64,000 bases of DNA from Comamonas denitrificans (GTDB lineage Bacteria > Pseudomonadota > Gammaproteobacteria > Burkholderiales > Burkholderiaceae_C), in contig NZ_JAFNME010000011.1 in the NCBI RefSeq assembly GCF_017368815.1, positions 22,653 to 86,652 of the forward strand. The letters are read 5' to 3'. The notes beneath the pieces are model-generated. The model did not search any database and had not been told where the DNA came from. It worked only from the letters and a program-made list of their open reading frames with translations. Positions 19,007 to 28,507 of the stretch are shown in pieces. Made by a program: the position numbers and the translations under genes. Every line of letters starts with the position of its first letter. The first letter of the stretch is position 1.

Positions 19007-19486
19007 ATGAAAAAACTTCCTCTTGCCGTGGCTATCTCGGCTGCATTGCTGCTGGCTGCCTGCGGTAAAGAAGCCCCTAAAGCCGAAGCGCCTGCTGCGG
19101 CTCCCGCTGCTGCCCCTGCTGCTGAGGCCCCTAAAGTTGAAGCACCGGCCGCTGAAGCGCCTAAAGCGGCAGAGGCTGCACCGGCTGCTGCACCCGCTGT
19201 CGCCGAAGCACCGAAAGCTGCGGAAACCGCCAGCATCGATGGCAAAAGCGTTTACAACAAAACCTGCTCCATGTGCCACGCCGCTGGCGTGGCTGGCGCA
19301 CCCAAACCGGGCGATAAAGAAAACTGGGCTCCGCGCATCGCCCAAGGCACCGAGACCCTGTACAAGCACTCTATTGAAGGCTACACAGGCAACAGCGGCA
19401 TGATGCCCGCCCGTGGTGGCAATCCCAAGCTGACCGACGATGAAATGAAGGCGGCCGTTGATTTCATGGTTGCTCAATCGAAGTAA
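19007..19486 (+). CDS. Lipoprotein c-type cytochrome (cytochrome c5-like)
   Basis: 159 aa. Lipobox LLAAC (C19) makes it a lipid-anchored envelope protein. A low-complexity Ala/Pro/Glu/Lys linker (KAEAPAAAPAA, KVEAPAAEAPK) covers about residues 21-75. A cytochrome c domain follows with heme site CSMCH (87-91) and the axial-Met segment NSGMMPARGG. The GVAGAPKPGD motif is typical of the c5 family. Its place across the FNR box from nosZ and just before apbE/nosX suggests it donates electrons to NosZ or NosR (inference). It is related to the second cytochrome at 41155. Confidence 0.88.
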   Translation: MKKLPLAVAISAALLLAACGKEAPKAEAPAAAPAAAPAAEAPKVEAPAAEAPKAAEAAPAAAPAVAEAPKAAETASIDGKSVYNKTCSMCHAAGVAGAPKPGDKENWAPRIAQGTETLYKHSIEGYTGNSGMMPARGGNPKLTDDEMKAAVDFMVAQSK

Positions 19487-19544
19487 TCAGGCCATCCAGC
19501 CATCCAGTCATCAACGAATGGCTGCTTAAGAAAGGAAACGCACC

Positions 19545-20612
19545 ATGGCAGACTCCGGCATCCCTGCAGGACAGATTTCTCGGCGGCGCTTTGCGCTGGC
19601 CGTCCCCATGCTGGGCAGCCTGGGGTTGCTGGCCACCCCTTCGGTATGGGCCAACGCTGCCCATGCCCATGCCGCCGCCCCTTTGCAACGCGCCAGCCGC
19701 GTGCTGATGGGCACCCAGGTGGATATGGTGGTTTATGGTGCGTCCTCCTCGGCCCCAGCGCTGCAAGCGGCCATGGAGCGGGCATTTGCCCACATGCAAA
19801 CGCTTGAAGCCATGATGAGCCGCTTTCGCAGCGACAGCGTGCTGCAGCAAATCAATGCACAAGCAGGCAAGGCGGCCGTTACCGTTCCGCCAGAAATGAT
19901 GGCGGTGCTGGAACAGGCCCGCAGCGTTTGGCACGCCAGCAACGGCGCGTTTGACCCCACGGTGGGTGCTTTGGCTGCTTGGCGTTTTGAGCCTGGGGTG
20001 CAGGCCATGCCCAGCACGGCCCAAATTTCTCAAGCGCTGCAGCACATCGGTGCCGATAAGCTGCAGCTCTCTGCCTCGAACAACACCGCCCGCCTCACCC
20101 AATCGGGCATGGCCCTGGATTTGGGCGGCATTGCCAAACTGCCCATCTTGGCGGCCGGCCTGGCAGCACTCCAAGCCCAGGGGGTTGAAAACGCCCTCAT
20201 CAATGGCGGCGGCGATGTCGTCACCATAGGCCTGAACCAAGGCAAAGCCTGGCGCATCGGCATCCGCGACCCACGCCAGCCAAGCCAACTATTGGGCGCT
20301 GTGGCCATTGAAGGCCAGGGCGTGGTGGCCTCCTCGGGCGATTACGAGCGCTGTTTTGAGCGCGATGGTCAGCGCTACCACCACGTACTCAACCCCCGCA
20401 CCGGCTGGCCGACCACCCAGGTGCATGGTGTTGCCCTGGTCGCCCGCGATGTTGCGGCGGTGAATGGCTGGGGCACCGCACTGATGGTGCAAGGCCCAGC
20501 AGCGGCCCCCGCCTGGAGCCAGCGGCACCCCGAAGTGGCCCTTTTGCTTGCTGACCGCGACGGCCAAGTGTGGCAAAACGCCAGCATGGCGCAGCAGTTG
20601 CAAACGGCATAA
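19545..20612 (+). CDS. nosX: FAD:protein FMN transferase (ApbE/NosX)
   Basis: 355 aa. A Tat signal SRRRFALAVPMLGSLGLLA puts it in the periplasm. The ApbE domain shows GTQVDMVVYG near the start, MSRFRSDSVLQQIN, GAFDPTVGAL, MALDLGGIAK and ALINGGGDV, and the C-terminal HHVLNPRTGWPT. It attaches FMN to the Ser/Thr of flavoproteins. The partner here is most likely NosR, whose DGxSGAT-like DAISGATVT motif is the substrate type. It lies 58 nt after the cytochrome gene and shares its orientation, so they probably form one transcript controlled from the nosZ divergent promoter region. Confidence 0.92.
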   Translation: MADSGIPAGQISRRRFALAVPMLGSLGLLATPSVWANAAHAHAAAPLQRASRVLMGTQVDMVVYGASSSAPALQAAMERAFAHMQTLEAMMSRFRSDSVLQQINAQAGKAAVTVPPEMMAVLEQARSVWHASNGAFDPTVGALAAWRFEPGVQAMPSTAQISQALQHIGADKLQLSASNNTARLTQSGMALDLGGIAKLPILAAGLAALQAQGVENALINGGGDVVTIGLNQGKAWRIGIRDPRQPSQLLGAVAIEGQGVVASSGDYERCFERDGQRYHHVLNPRTGWPTTQVHGVALVARDVAAVNGWGTALMVQGPAAAPAWSQRHPEVALLLADRDGQVWQNASMAQQLQTA

Positions 20613-20650
20613 ACCACCTGCGCCCCTGGTAAAAAAGCCCATCTGCAACA

Positions 20651-20681
20651 AAGCCCATCTGCATTACAGATGGGCTTTTTT
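20651..20681 (+). terminator. Terminator after nosX
   Basis: AAGCCCATCTG and CAGATGGGCTT form an 11-bp stem followed by TTTT. The left arm is also present as a direct repeat at about 20636-20647, so two alternative hairpins are possible. metC converges from the other side. Confidence 0.85.
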
Positions 20682-20710
20682 GCTGGAGGCGCTGTGCTGG
20701 CCTTCACGAA

Positions 20711-21952
20711 TCAGTGCACGCCTTGCCCACGCCACGCGTGCCCAAAGGCATGGCCGTAAGCTTGGGCCACATCCCGCTCTAAGTCTGCAGCATCTTCGAG
20801 GCCAATACACAGCCGGACCAGGCAACCAGGCAGCACGGCCCCCCGGCCTAAATCGCGCATTTCATCCAGGGCATACGGCATGACCAAACTGATATGGCCG
20901 CCCCAGCTGTAGCCCAGTTTGAACAGCTGCAGGCGATTGCAAAAATCATCCACCTGGCTTTGCGGCGCATCGAACACCACACTAAAAATACCGGCCGCCG
21001 CGCCTGCAGGATTTTCTGGCGTGGCACACAGCTGCTGCCAATGGGCATGGCCAGGGCTGCTGGCAAACGCTGGGTGCAGCAGCTGCTTGACCGCATTTTG
21101 GCGCTGCAGGGCCGCAACCAATTGGCGGGCTGTTTTGTCTTGCGCGTGGTAGCGCAAAGCGGTGCTGGGCAAGGAGCGCAGCACCAGCTCCACATCGTTC
21201 ATGCCCACGCCCAGCCCTAGGCGCATATGCGCCAGCTTTAAGCGCATGTGCACCGCGTGATCGCGGGTGATGATGCTGCCCATCAGCACATCGCCCCCGC
21301 CACTGGGGTATTTGGTCAGGGCATGGGCCGAAATATCGACCTGCACACTGCCGCCATCGCGCAGCAGATCAAAGGGCAAAAATGCCAAACCAGCGCCCCA
21401 GGTGTTGTCCAGCGCTGACAGGGCCCCGTGCTGGCGCACCAGCTGCACCTGGGCGAGCAAATTCGGAAATTCCATGGTGACCGAACCGGGCGCTTCCAGC
21501 CATACCAGCTTGGTGGCGGGGCTGAGTTTGCTGCGCAAATCCTCTACATCCATAGGATTAAAAAAGGCGTAGCGAATGCCATAGCGGGCCAACTCATGCT
21601 GGGCAAAATCCTTGTTCGGGCCGTAAGCATTGTCAGGAATCAACACCTCATCGCCCTGGCTGAGCAGCGCCAGCGAAATGGTGCTGATAGCCGCCAAACC
21701 GCTGGGCACCAGCAAGCATTGCTGCCCGCCTTCGAGCGCGCATAAACGCTCTTCCAAAGTGAAGGACGTGGGCGTGCCGTGCAGGCCATAGGTGTAGCCA
21801 CTTTTGTCCAGCCAGCGGCGGCTGCGCATGGTGGCCACATCCGGAAAGAACACGGTCGAGGCCTTGTGCACCGGCTGCTGCGGTGCAGAAAACTCGGTCG
21901 GCGCGGCGTAGGGATGGTGGATAAGGTGGGTGCTTAAATGCGGATTAGTCAT
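20711..21952 (-). CDS. metC: Cystathionine beta-lyase
   Basis: 413 aa, PLP-dependent Cys/Met family. It splits cystathionine to homocysteine, pyruvate and ammonia. Visible are YGLHGTPTSFTLEERL (PLP phosphate and substrate region), LVPSGLAAIS, the ALDNTWGAG aspartate that contacts the PLP nitrogen, and the Schiff-base lysine K214 in HALTKYPSGGGDVLMG. The GHISLVMP and C-terminal RLCIGLED segments are also typical of beta-lyases. It is a single gene, convergent with nosX. Together with metY at 734 it gives the organism both the trans- and direct-sulfurylation steps. Confidence 0.9.
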   Translation of the reverse strand: MTNPHLSTHLIHHPYAAPTEFSAPQQPVHKASTVFFPDVATMRSRRWLDKSGYTYGLHGTPTSFTLEERLCALEGGQQCLLVPSGLAAISTISLALLSQGDEVLIPDNAYGPNKDFAQHELARYGIRYAFFNPMDVEDLRSKLSPATKLVWLEAPGSVTMEFPNLLAQVQLVRQHGALSALDNTWGAGLAFLPFDLLRDGGSVQVDISAHALTKYPSGGGDVLMGSIITRDHAVHMRLKLAHMRLGLGVGMNDVELVLRSLPSTALRYHAQDKTARQLVAALQRQNAVKQLLHPAFASSPGHAHWQQLCATPENPAGAAAGIFSVVFDAPQSQVDDFCNRLQLFKLGYSWGGHISLVMPYALDEMRDLGRGAVLPGCLVRLCIGLEDAADLERDVAQAYGHAFGHAWRGQGVH

Positions 21953-21974
21953 AAAACAATAGCACTTTGCGCTT

Positions 21975-22037
21975 TAATATCAATGTTTTTATAAAAAATA
22001 CCTTTAAAAGTAAAGATACATCAGCGCAAGCAGCTCC
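21975..22037 (-). repeat. Dispersed repeat upstream of metC
   Basis: On the minus strand this reads GAGCTGCTTGCGCTGATG, then TTTAAAGGTATTTTTTATAA. It fills the space between agcS and metC and belongs to the same family as the copies at 30314 and 52031. Confidence 0.6.
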
Positions 22038-23393
22038 TTAATTGTTGGTTTGTTGGTCAGAGAAATACTCTCGCGTCAGCTGCACGATCACCGGCGAGAG
22101 CAGCAGCAACGAGAGCAAGTTGGGGATGGCCATCAAGGCGTTCAAAGTATCGGCCACCAACCAGGCAAAATCCAGCGTGACCACCGCACCACAAAACACT
22201 GCCAGCACCCACGCCAGGCGAAACGGTTTTTCTGCCCTGGTGCCCACCAAGTAATCCCAGCATTTTTCGCCGTAATAGGCCCAGCCCAAAATCGTGGTGA
22301 AGGCAAACACCGCCAGCGACAGGGCCAGCACATACTTGCCCACGCCAGGCATGGCGGCCTCAAACCCCTGGGTACTGAGCAACGCGCCGCTGGCACCGCT
22401 GTTCCACACCCCACTGACCACAATGGCCAGCCCGGTCATGGTGCAGACGATGATGGTGTCGATAAAGGTGCCCATCATGCCCACCAGACCGGAAAAAACC
22501 GGGCTGGTACTTTGTCCGGCCGCCTGGGCAATGCCGGCCGTGCCCAGCCCCGCCTCGTTGGAGAAAATACCCCGCGCCACCCCCATGCGCATGGCCATCA
22601 GCATGGTGGAGCCGGCAAAACCGCCCACCGCCGCCGTGGGGGCAAAAGCTTGGGTGATGATCAGCTCGAACGCGGCCGGAATGCGGTCAAAAAACACCCC
22701 CAGCACCCATAGCACGCACACGATGTAGAGCACGCACATGGCTGGCACCAGCTTTTCTGCGACCGCGCCAATGCGGGTAATGCCGCCCAGAATGACCGCC
22801 GCCGTCAGCGCCGCCAGCACCACCCCACTGACCCACAAGGGCAGCGCAAACGCCCCTTCCATGGCCGTGGCAATGCCATTGGATTGCACCATGGCACCAA
22901 TCCCAAAACCGGCCAGCCCCCCAAACACGGCAAACGCCGTGCCCAGCCAGCGCCAATGCGGGCCCAGGCCATTTTTAATGGCGTACATCGGGCCGCCCAC
23001 CCAGCGCCCCTGGGCGTTTTGCTCGCGAAAGCGCACGGCCAGCACCACCTCGGCGTACTTGGTGGCCATGCCCACCAGGGCCGTCATCCACATCCAAAAC
23101 AAAGCGCCCGGGCCGCCCACAGCAATCGCCGTGGCCACGCCGGCAATATTGCCCGTGCCCACGGTGGCCGACAGCGCCGTCATCAGCGCCGCATAGGGCG
23201 AAATATCGCCCGCTTGGCCCTCCTTCACCCGGCGGCTTTGCCAAATCATGCGAAAGCCGTAGCCAATTTTGCGCAATGGCAGCAGTCCCAGCCGCAGCTG
23301 TAAATACAAGCCTGTGCCCAAAATCAGCACCACCATGGGGATGCCCCATACCAAGGCATTAACGGCGTTGAGCCATTGGGTTAGTTGCGCCAT
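22038..23393 (-). CDS. Alanine/glycine:cation symporter (AgcS family)
   Basis: 451 aa with about 10-11 membrane helices. The family signature GTGNIAGVATAIAVGGPGALFWMW lies near residues 80-103 (in short form GTGNIAGVATAI), with FSNEAGLGTAGIAQAA in the middle helices. These are the AgcS/DagA motifs for Na+ or H+ coupled uptake of alanine or glycine. Length fits the family. It is a single gene flanked by a repeat and a terminator; nothing in the context narrows the substrate. Confidence 0.92.
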   Translation of the reverse strand: MAQLTQWLNAVNALVWGIPMVVLILGTGLYLQLRLGLLPLRKIGYGFRMIWQSRRVKEGQAGDISPYAALMTALSATVGTGNIAGVATAIAVGGPGALFWMWMTALVGMATKYAEVVLAVRFREQNAQGRWVGGPMYAIKNGLGPHWRWLGTAFAVFGGLAGFGIGAMVQSNGIATAMEGAFALPLWVSGVVLAALTAAVILGGITRIGAVAEKLVPAMCVLYIVCVLWVLGVFFDRIPAAFELIITQAFAPTAAVGGFAGSTMLMAMRMGVARGIFSNEAGLGTAGIAQAAGQSTSPVFSGLVGMMGTFIDTIIVCTMTGLAIVVSGVWNSGASGALLSTQGFEAAMPGVGKYVLALSLAVFAFTTILGWAYYGEKCWDYLVGTRAEKPFRLAWVLAVFCGAVVTLDFAWLVADTLNALMAIPNLLSLLLLSPVIVQLTREYFSDQQTNN

Positions 23394-23510
23394 AGCACCT
23401 CTTTTTTTTACCGATTAACAACAAAAAAAGTCACGGGCCGCACGGTCCATGACTTGGGGGAGTTTTTTTAAACGCGCGAGCTTACCACCGGAAAAACACG
23501 CTCGTACCAT

Positions 23511-23540
23511 AAAAAAACGCCGCAGAACGCGGCGTTTTTT
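23511..23540 (-). terminator. Terminator after icd
   Basis: AAAAAACGCCGC and GCGGCGTTTTTT flank AGAA, giving a perfect stem with A and T tracts. It ends icd on the minus strand and could also work in the other direction. Confidence 0.88.
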
Positions 23541-23555
23541 AGAGCCTAAAAAGGC

Positions 23556-25799
23556 TTAAGCCAAGACGGCAACAGCGTCAATAGCTGCATTAAAAGTAGC
23601 GCTTGGGCGCATCACCGCATCCAGCTTGGCCAAGTCGGGTTGGTAGTAGCCACCGATGTCGGCCGGTTTGCCCTGCACCGCTGCCAGCTCGGCCACGATG
23701 GCCGCTTCGTTGTCGGTCAGCTGCTTGGCAATCGGGGCAAACTTGGCCGCCAGGGCAGCATCCTCGGTTTGCGCAGCCAAGGCCTGGGCCCAGTACATCG
23801 CCAGGTAGAACTGGCTGCCGCGGTTGTCGATCTGGCCAACGCGGCGGGCGGGGGACTTGTTCTCATCGAGCAACTTGCCCGTGGCCTGGTCCAGCGTCTT
23901 GGCCAGCAGCTTGGCCTGGGCATTGTTGTTTTTGATGCCCAGGTCTTCCAGCGACACAGCCAGAGCCAAAAATTCGCCCAGCGAATCCCAGCGCAGGTAG
24001 TTTTCTTCCATCAGCTGCTGCACGTGCTTGGGGGCCGAGCCGCCCGCGCCGGTTTCGTACATGCCGCCACCGGCCATCAGGGGCACGATGGAGAGCATCT
24101 TGGCGCTGGTGCCCAGCTCCAGAATGGGGAACAGGTCGGTCAGGTAGTCGCGCAGGATGTTGCCAGTCACCGAGATGGTGTCCAGCCCACGGGCCACGCG
24201 CTCCAGCGTGTAGCGCATGGCGCGTACCTGGCTCATGATCTGGATATTCAGGCCGGTGGTGTCGTGGTCTTTCAGGTAGCGCTCCACCTTCTTGATCAGC
24301 TCGGCCTCGTGCGGGCGGTAGGGGTCCAGCCAGAACACGGCGGGCATGCCCGAGTTGCGGGCACGGGTCACGGCCAGCTTCACCCAGTCGCGGATGGGCG
24401 CATCTTTGACCTGGCACATGCGCCAGATGTCGCCCTGCTCGACGTTTTGCGTCAGCAGCACTTCGCCGGTGGCAATGTCCACGATGTTGGCCACACCGTC
24501 TTCCTGGATTTCAAAGGTTTTGTCGTGGCTGCCGTATTCCTCGGCCTTTTGTGCCATCAGGCCCACGTTGGGCACGGTGCCCATGGTGCGCGGGTCAAAG
24601 TTGCCGTGCCATTTGCAGAAGTTGATCATCTCCTGGTAGATGCGGGCAAAGGTGGACTCGGGCATCACGGCCTTGCAGTCGTACGGCTTGCCGTCCGAGC
24701 CCCACATCTTGCCGCCGTTGCGGATCATGGCGGGCATGGAGGCATCCACGATGATGTCGTTGGGCGAGTGGAAGTTGGTAATGCCCTTGGCCGAATCCAC
24801 CATGGCCAGCTCGGGGCGGTGCTCGTGGCAAGCATGCAGGTCTTGGATGATTTCTTCGCGCAGCGAAGTGGGCAGGGTCTGGATTTTTTCGTACAGCGTG
24901 GCCATGCCGTTGTTCACGTTGATGCCCAGCTCTTCGAACAGCTTGCCGTGCTTGGCAAACGCATCCTTGTAGTAAATTTTCACGCAGTGGCCAAACACGA
25001 TGGGGTGCGAGACTTTCATCATCGTCGCCTTGACGTGCAGGGAGAACAAAATGCCTGCCTCTTTGCAGTCTTCCAGCTCGCGCTCGTAGAACTCGCACAG
25101 GGATTTTTTGCTCATGAACATGGAGTCGATGATCTCGCCTTCGAGCAGCTTGACCTTCTCTTTGAGCACCACGGTCTGGCCGGATTTGGTCTCCAGCACC
25201 ATCTTCACATCACGCGCTTTGTCCAGCGTCATGGATTTTTCGCCGTGGTAGAAGTCGCCCTCGTGCATGTGCGAGCAGTGGGTTTGCGACCACTGCTTCC
25301 ATTCACCCATCGAGTGCGGATGCTTTTTAGCGTAGTTCTTCACCGCTGCCGGGGCGCGGCGGTCAGAGTTGCCCTCGCGCAGCACGGGGTTCACGGCCGA
25401 GCCCAGGCACTTGGCGTAGCGGGCCTTGATGTCTTTTTCTTCGTCGGTGGTGGGGTTTTCCGGGTAGTCAGGAATCGCGTAGCCCTTGCCCTGCAGCTCT
25501 TTGATGGCCGCGATCAGCTGACCCACCGAGGCGCTGATGTTGGGCAGCTTGATGATGTTGGCTGAAGGCTCCAGGGTTTTTTTCCCCAGCTCGGCCAGGG
25601 TGTTGGGCACCCGCTGGCTCTCGGGCAGGCGATCACTGAACTCACCCAGGATGCGGGTGGCAACAGAGATATCGCTGGTTTCCACTTTGACACCGGCTGT
25701 GGCAGCAAACGCTTGCACCACAGGCAAGAAGGCACCCGTGGCCAAGCGAGGGGCTTCATCCGTCAGGGTGTAGATGATGGTCGGTTGTTGTGTCGTCAT
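23556..25799 (-). CDS. icd: Isocitrate dehydrogenase, NADP-dependent, monomeric type
   Basis: 747 aa, the large monomeric IDH family (about 740 aa). It decarboxylates isocitrate to 2-oxoglutarate with NADP+. The start [20 protein letters not shown] is the conserved family N-terminus; an in-frame ATG at 25880 would add 27 unmatched residues. Motifs include [60 protein letters not shown], and near the end the [16 protein letters not shown] helix. An 11-bp inverted repeat lies about 185 nt upstream, between icd and msrB, as a possible operator. Confidence 0.96.
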   Translation of the reverse strand: MTTQQPTIIYTLTDEAPRLATGAFLPVVQAFAATAGVKVETSDISVATRILGEFSDRLPESQRVPNTLAELGKKTLEPSANIIKLPNISASVGQLIAAIKELQGKGYAIPDYPENPTTDEEKDIKARYAKCLGSAVNPVLREGNSDRRAPAAVKNYAKKHPHSMGEWKQWSQTHCSHMHEGDFYHGEKSMTLDKARDVKMVLETKSGQTVVLKEKVKLLEGEIIDSMFMSKKSLCEFYERELEDCKEAGILFSLHVKATMMKVSHPIVFGHCVKIYYKDAFAKHGKLFEELGINVNNGMATLYEKIQTLPTSLREEIIQDLHACHEHRPELAMVDSAKGITNFHSPNDIIVDASMPAMIRNGGKMWGSDGKPYDCKAVMPESTFARIYQEMINFCKWHGNFDPRTMGTVPNVGLMAQKAEEYGSHDKTFEIQEDGVANIVDIATGEVLLTQNVEQGDIWRMCQVKDAPIRDWVKLAVTRARNSGMPAVFWLDPYRPHEAELIKKVERYLKDHDTTGLNIQIMSQVRAMRYTLERVARGLDTISVTGNILRDYLTDLFPILELGTSAKMLSIVPLMAGGGMYETGAGGSAPKHVQQLMEENYLRWDSLGEFLALAVSLEDLGIKNNNAQAKLLAKTLDQATGKLLDENKSPARRVGQIDNRGSQFYLAMYWAQALAAQTEDAALAAKFAPIAKQLTDNEAAIVAELAAVQGKPADIGGYYQPDLAKLDAVMRPSATFNAAIDAVAVLA

Positions 25800-25982
25800 T
25801 GCGTGCTTTTGGCTTGAATTAGGTTGCTCGGAATCAGGGCGCAGGCCGTGCCCGCTGCCCTTCTTGGCAGTGTCTTGCATTTTGAATACAGCGTCTAGCT
25901 TGTGACCAGGCTGTATTTCACATTACTGCAAGCTTCTTCCACCATACAAAATTCTAACCGCTAACGGCGATTTTTCCTAACT

Positions 25983-26015
25983 CTTATAGAAGACTTGGGC
26001 AAAATCTTCTATAAG
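25983..26015. promoter_or_regulatory. Perfect inverted repeat between icd and msrB
   Basis: CTTATAGAAGA (25983-25993) and TCTTCTATAAG (26005-26015) are exact complements separated by 11 nt. No T-tract follows, so a terminator is unlikely. It sits in the divergent icd/msrB promoter region, where a dimeric repressor site would be expected. Confidence 0.6.
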
Positions 26016-26104
26016 ACTGCAACAAGACTGCCACAAGTCAAAACGCGCCCCCGTGCCCACGTGGGCGTAGGAACTTTCTCTTGGCCAACCGCTCAACATC
26101 TGCC

Positions 26105-26560
26105 ATGCAATTTCCCATCCAAAAAACCGCTGAAGAATGGCAAGCCCACTTGGCCGCGCAGCAGGCCGAGCCGGCCGCCTACGCCGTCACCCGCCAAGCC
26201 GCCACCGAGCGCCCGTTTACCGGCCGCTTCAACCAGCACTGGCAGGCTGGCCAGTACCACTGCATTTGCTGCGGGGCGGCCTTGTTCACCTCCGAGACAA
26301 AATTCGATGCCGGTTGCGGCTGGCCCAGCTTTACCCAGGCGCTGCCCCAAGCCATTGCCGAGCGTGCCGACCGCAGCCACGGCATGGTGCGGGTGGAAAC
26401 CCTGTGCAGCCAATGCGGTGCGCACCTGGGCCACGTCTTCCCCGATGGCCCAGCCCCCACGGGCCTGCGCTACTGCATGAACTCTGCCGCCCTGGCATTT
26501 ACCGACAGCGCCAGCGACGGTGCCAGTGACAGCGCCACCTCCCCGAACACCTCGGCCTAA
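26105..26560 (+). CDS. msrB: Peptide methionine-(R)-S-oxide reductase
   Basis: 151 aa. MsrB fold with the zinc-binding pairs C53/C56 (CICCG) and C101/C104 (CSQCG), the GCGWPSF loop and catalytic cysteine C124 in [10 protein letters not shown]. It repairs methionine-R-sulfoxide in proteins. The chosen ATG gives the usual start [12 protein letters not shown]; an upstream in-frame start would add only eight residues. The last ~20 residues are a Ser/Thr/Asp-rich tail ([12 protein letters not shown]) not needed for catalysis. No clear ribosome site is visible. Confidence 0.92.
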   Translation: MQFPIQKTAEEWQAHLAAQQAEPAAYAVTRQAATERPFTGRFNQHWQAGQYHCICCGAALFTSETKFDAGCGWPSFTQALPQAIAERADRSHGMVRVETLCSQCGAHLGHVFPDGPAPTGLRYCMNSAALAFTDSASDGASDSATSPNTSA

Positions 26561-26701
26561 GCTCCTCCCCCACACCTCCCCACCTTCCCCTCTGCGCCAC
26601 ACCTGCAGCCACGCGCCCCCGCATTTGGGGGGAGCGGGCACTGCCCAGCCTAGGGCTGATCTGTGGCATGCTTGGCCCCTTCCTGCACAGCCCCTTGCGC
26701 T

Positions 26702-27247
26702 ATGAAGTTACTGATTGATTTTTTCCCGATTGCCCTGTTTTTTGCGGTGTTCAAACTCTGGGGCATCTACCCCGCCACAGCGGTGGCCATCGTCGCCACC
26801 ATCGTCCAAATTGCCTACCTGCGCTTTAAATTGGGCAAGGTCGAACCCATGCAATGGGTCAGCCTGGGGGTGATCGTGCTGTTTGGGGGTGCCACGCTGC
26901 TGGCCCAGGATGAAAACTTTATTAAATGGAAACCCACGGTGCTGTATTGGCTGATGGGCGCAGCGCTTTTGGTCGGCCAGCTTTTGCTGCGCAAAAACTT
27001 TATCAAAAGCCTGATGGGGGGCCAAGTGCAACTGCCCGACCACGCCTGGAACACCTTGAACTGGGCCTGGAGCGGCTTTTTTGCGGCCATGGGCGGCTTG
27101 AATCTGTGGATTGCCTACCACTTTGATACCGACACCTGGGTGAACTTTAAAATGTTCGGCGGCCTGGGGTTGATGCTCTTGTTTATCTTGGTCCAAGCCG
27201 TGTATATGAGCCGCTTTATGCAAGAAAAACCCCAGGATTCCCAATGA
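26702..27247 (+). CDS. yciB: Inner membrane-spanning protein YciB (septation protein A)
   Basis: 181 aa, about five membrane helices. The start MKLLIDFFPIALFFAVF is the family signature, followed by IYPATAVAIVATIVQIAYLRF, KPTVLYWLMGAALLVGQ, and the amphipathic HAWNTLNWAWSGFF region. YciB/IspZ contributes to cell-envelope integrity and division. Its stop overlaps the bolA start by 4 nt (ATGA), a pairing common in betaproteobacteria; the PPIase gene is next. Confidence 0.93.
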   Translation: MKLLIDFFPIALFFAVFKLWGIYPATAVAIVATIVQIAYLRFKLGKVEPMQWVSLGVIVLFGGATLLAQDENFIKWKPTVLYWLMGAALLVGQLLLRKNFIKSLMGGQVQLPDHAWNTLNWAWSGFFAAMGGLNLWIAYHFDTDTWVNFKMFGGLGLMLLFILVQAVYMSRFMQEKPQDSQ

Positions 27248-27540
27248 ACACCCCTCAAAACTCCCCAACCACACAAAGCCCCATCGCCGTCACCGCTGCG
27301 GCCATTGAAGCGGCCTTGCGTGCGCAGCTCAACCCCAGCCGGCTTGAAGTAATTGATGAAAGCCACCTGCACGCCGGCCACGCTGGTGCCAATGGCACCG
27401 GCTTTGGCACCCACTTTCGGGTGCGCATTGAGTGCGATGCGTTTGCCAACCTGAACACCGTGGCCCGCCACCGCATGGTTTACACCTGCTTGCAAGCATT
27501 TTTCGATTCTGGCTTACACGCCTTGGCGATTGAGGCTTAA
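27244..27540 (+). CDS. bolA: BolA family protein
   Basis: 98 aa. The BolA fold is seen in LRAQLNPSRLEVIDESHLHAGH, the conserved His/Gly turn, HFRVRIECDAFANLN, and the ARHRMVYTCLQAFFDSGLHALAIEA helix-strand end. BolA proteins partner monothiol glutaredoxins in Fe-S handling and affect morphology. The start overlaps the yciB stop, so the two are translated together. Confidence 0.9.
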   Translation: MNTPQNSPTTQSPIAVTAAAIEAALRAQLNPSRLEVIDESHLHAGHAGANGTGFGTHFRVRIECDAFANLNTVARHRMVYTCLQAFFDSGLHALAIEA

Positions 27541-27606
27541 TCCACCCCCATCATCTGCCCCTGCATTTCTTCTTTCACCTCTTTTTTCTTCCCCACTGAA
27601 GCTTTT

Positions 27607-28398
27607 ATGCAAAAACACATGCTTTCCAAAATCGCCGTCGCCACTCTCTTTGGTGTAGCTGCTTGCGCAGTATCTGCGCAGAATATTGCTGTTGTGAACG
27701 GAAAACCCGTACCAGTTCAGCGCATGGAGCTCCTAAAACAGCAGATTGAAGAACGCAGTGGCCGCGAACTGCCCGCCGAGATGGAGGCGCAACTCAAAGA
27801 AGAAGTGATCGCCCGCGAAATCTTCATGCAAGAAGCCGCCCGCCGTGGCCTGGATCGCACCCCCGAATACAAGCAAAACCTGGAAATGGCCCGCCAAACG
27901 CTGCTGATTCGCGAGCTGTTTGTCAATTTTGAGAAAGCCAACCCCGTCACCGACGCAGAAATCAAAGCCGAATACGACAAAGTGGCCGCCAGCAACAGCG
28001 GCAAGGAATACCGCACCAGCCACATCCTGGTCGAAACCGAAGACCAAGCCAAAGCCCTGATTGCCGACATCAAAGCCGGCAAGAAAAAATTTGCCGATGC
28101 CGCCAAACAAGCCTCCAAAGACCCCGGCTCAGGAGCCCAAGGCGGCGACCTGGGCTGGTCCACCCCCGACAGCTACGTGCCCGAGTTCGCCCAGGCCATG
28201 ACCCAGCTGGCCAAAGGTGCCATGACCGACACCCCGGTCAAAAGCCAATTTGGCTGGCACATCATCCGCATCGAAGACGTGCGCGACGGCCAACTGCCCC
28301 CGCTGGAAGAAGTCAAAGCCCAAATCAAGCAAGAGCTGGAACAGCAAAAAATGGGCAAATTCCAAGACGAACTGCGCGCCAAAGCCAAAGTGGAATAA
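27607..28398 (+). CDS. Periplasmic peptidyl-prolyl cis-trans isomerase (parvulin/SurA-like)
   Basis: 263 aa. The signal peptide ends CAVSAQ at about residue 24. An N-terminal helical chaperone region (VNGKPVPVQRMELLKQQ through QEAARRGL) is followed by one parvulin domain, about 135-225: YRTSHILVETEDQAKALI, DPGSGAQGGDLGW, the catalytic-site F and H in KSQFGWHIIRIEDVR. It helps fold outer-membrane and periplasmic proteins. It is shorter than SurA and resembles the PrsA/Cbf2-type single-parvulin proteins. It is 66 nt downstream of bolA and ends at a strong terminator. Confidence 0.9.
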   Translation: MQKHMLSKIAVATLFGVAACAVSAQNIAVVNGKPVPVQRMELLKQQIEERSGRELPAEMEAQLKEEVIAREIFMQEAARRGLDRTPEYKQNLEMARQTLLIRELFVNFEKANPVTDAEIKAEYDKVAASNSGKEYRTSHILVETEDQAKALIADIKAGKKKFADAAKQASKDPGSGAQGGDLGWSTPDSYVPEFAQAMTQLAKGAMTDTPVKSQFGWHIIRIEDVRDGQLPPLEEVKAQIKQELEQQKMGKFQDELRAKAKVE

Positions 28399-28422
28399 CG
28401 CCCCCTTCTGCGCCATATCAAC

Positions 28423-28456
28423 AAGGTGTCTCTTTGTAAAAAGGGACACCTTTTTT
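28423..28456 (+). terminator. Terminator after the PPIase gene
   Basis: AAGGTGTC / GGGACACCTT stem with a short A/T-rich loop, followed by TTTTTT. Confidence 0.8.
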
Positions 28457-28507
28457 GCTATGGGCAGCCCACTAGAATCGCGCTTTTTTGGATTTTTCAC
28501 CTGCTGC

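Noticed and set aside
23640..25565. 641-aa frame antisense to icd
   Set aside because: Shadow frame with no recognisable domain; IDH motifs are intact on the minus strand.
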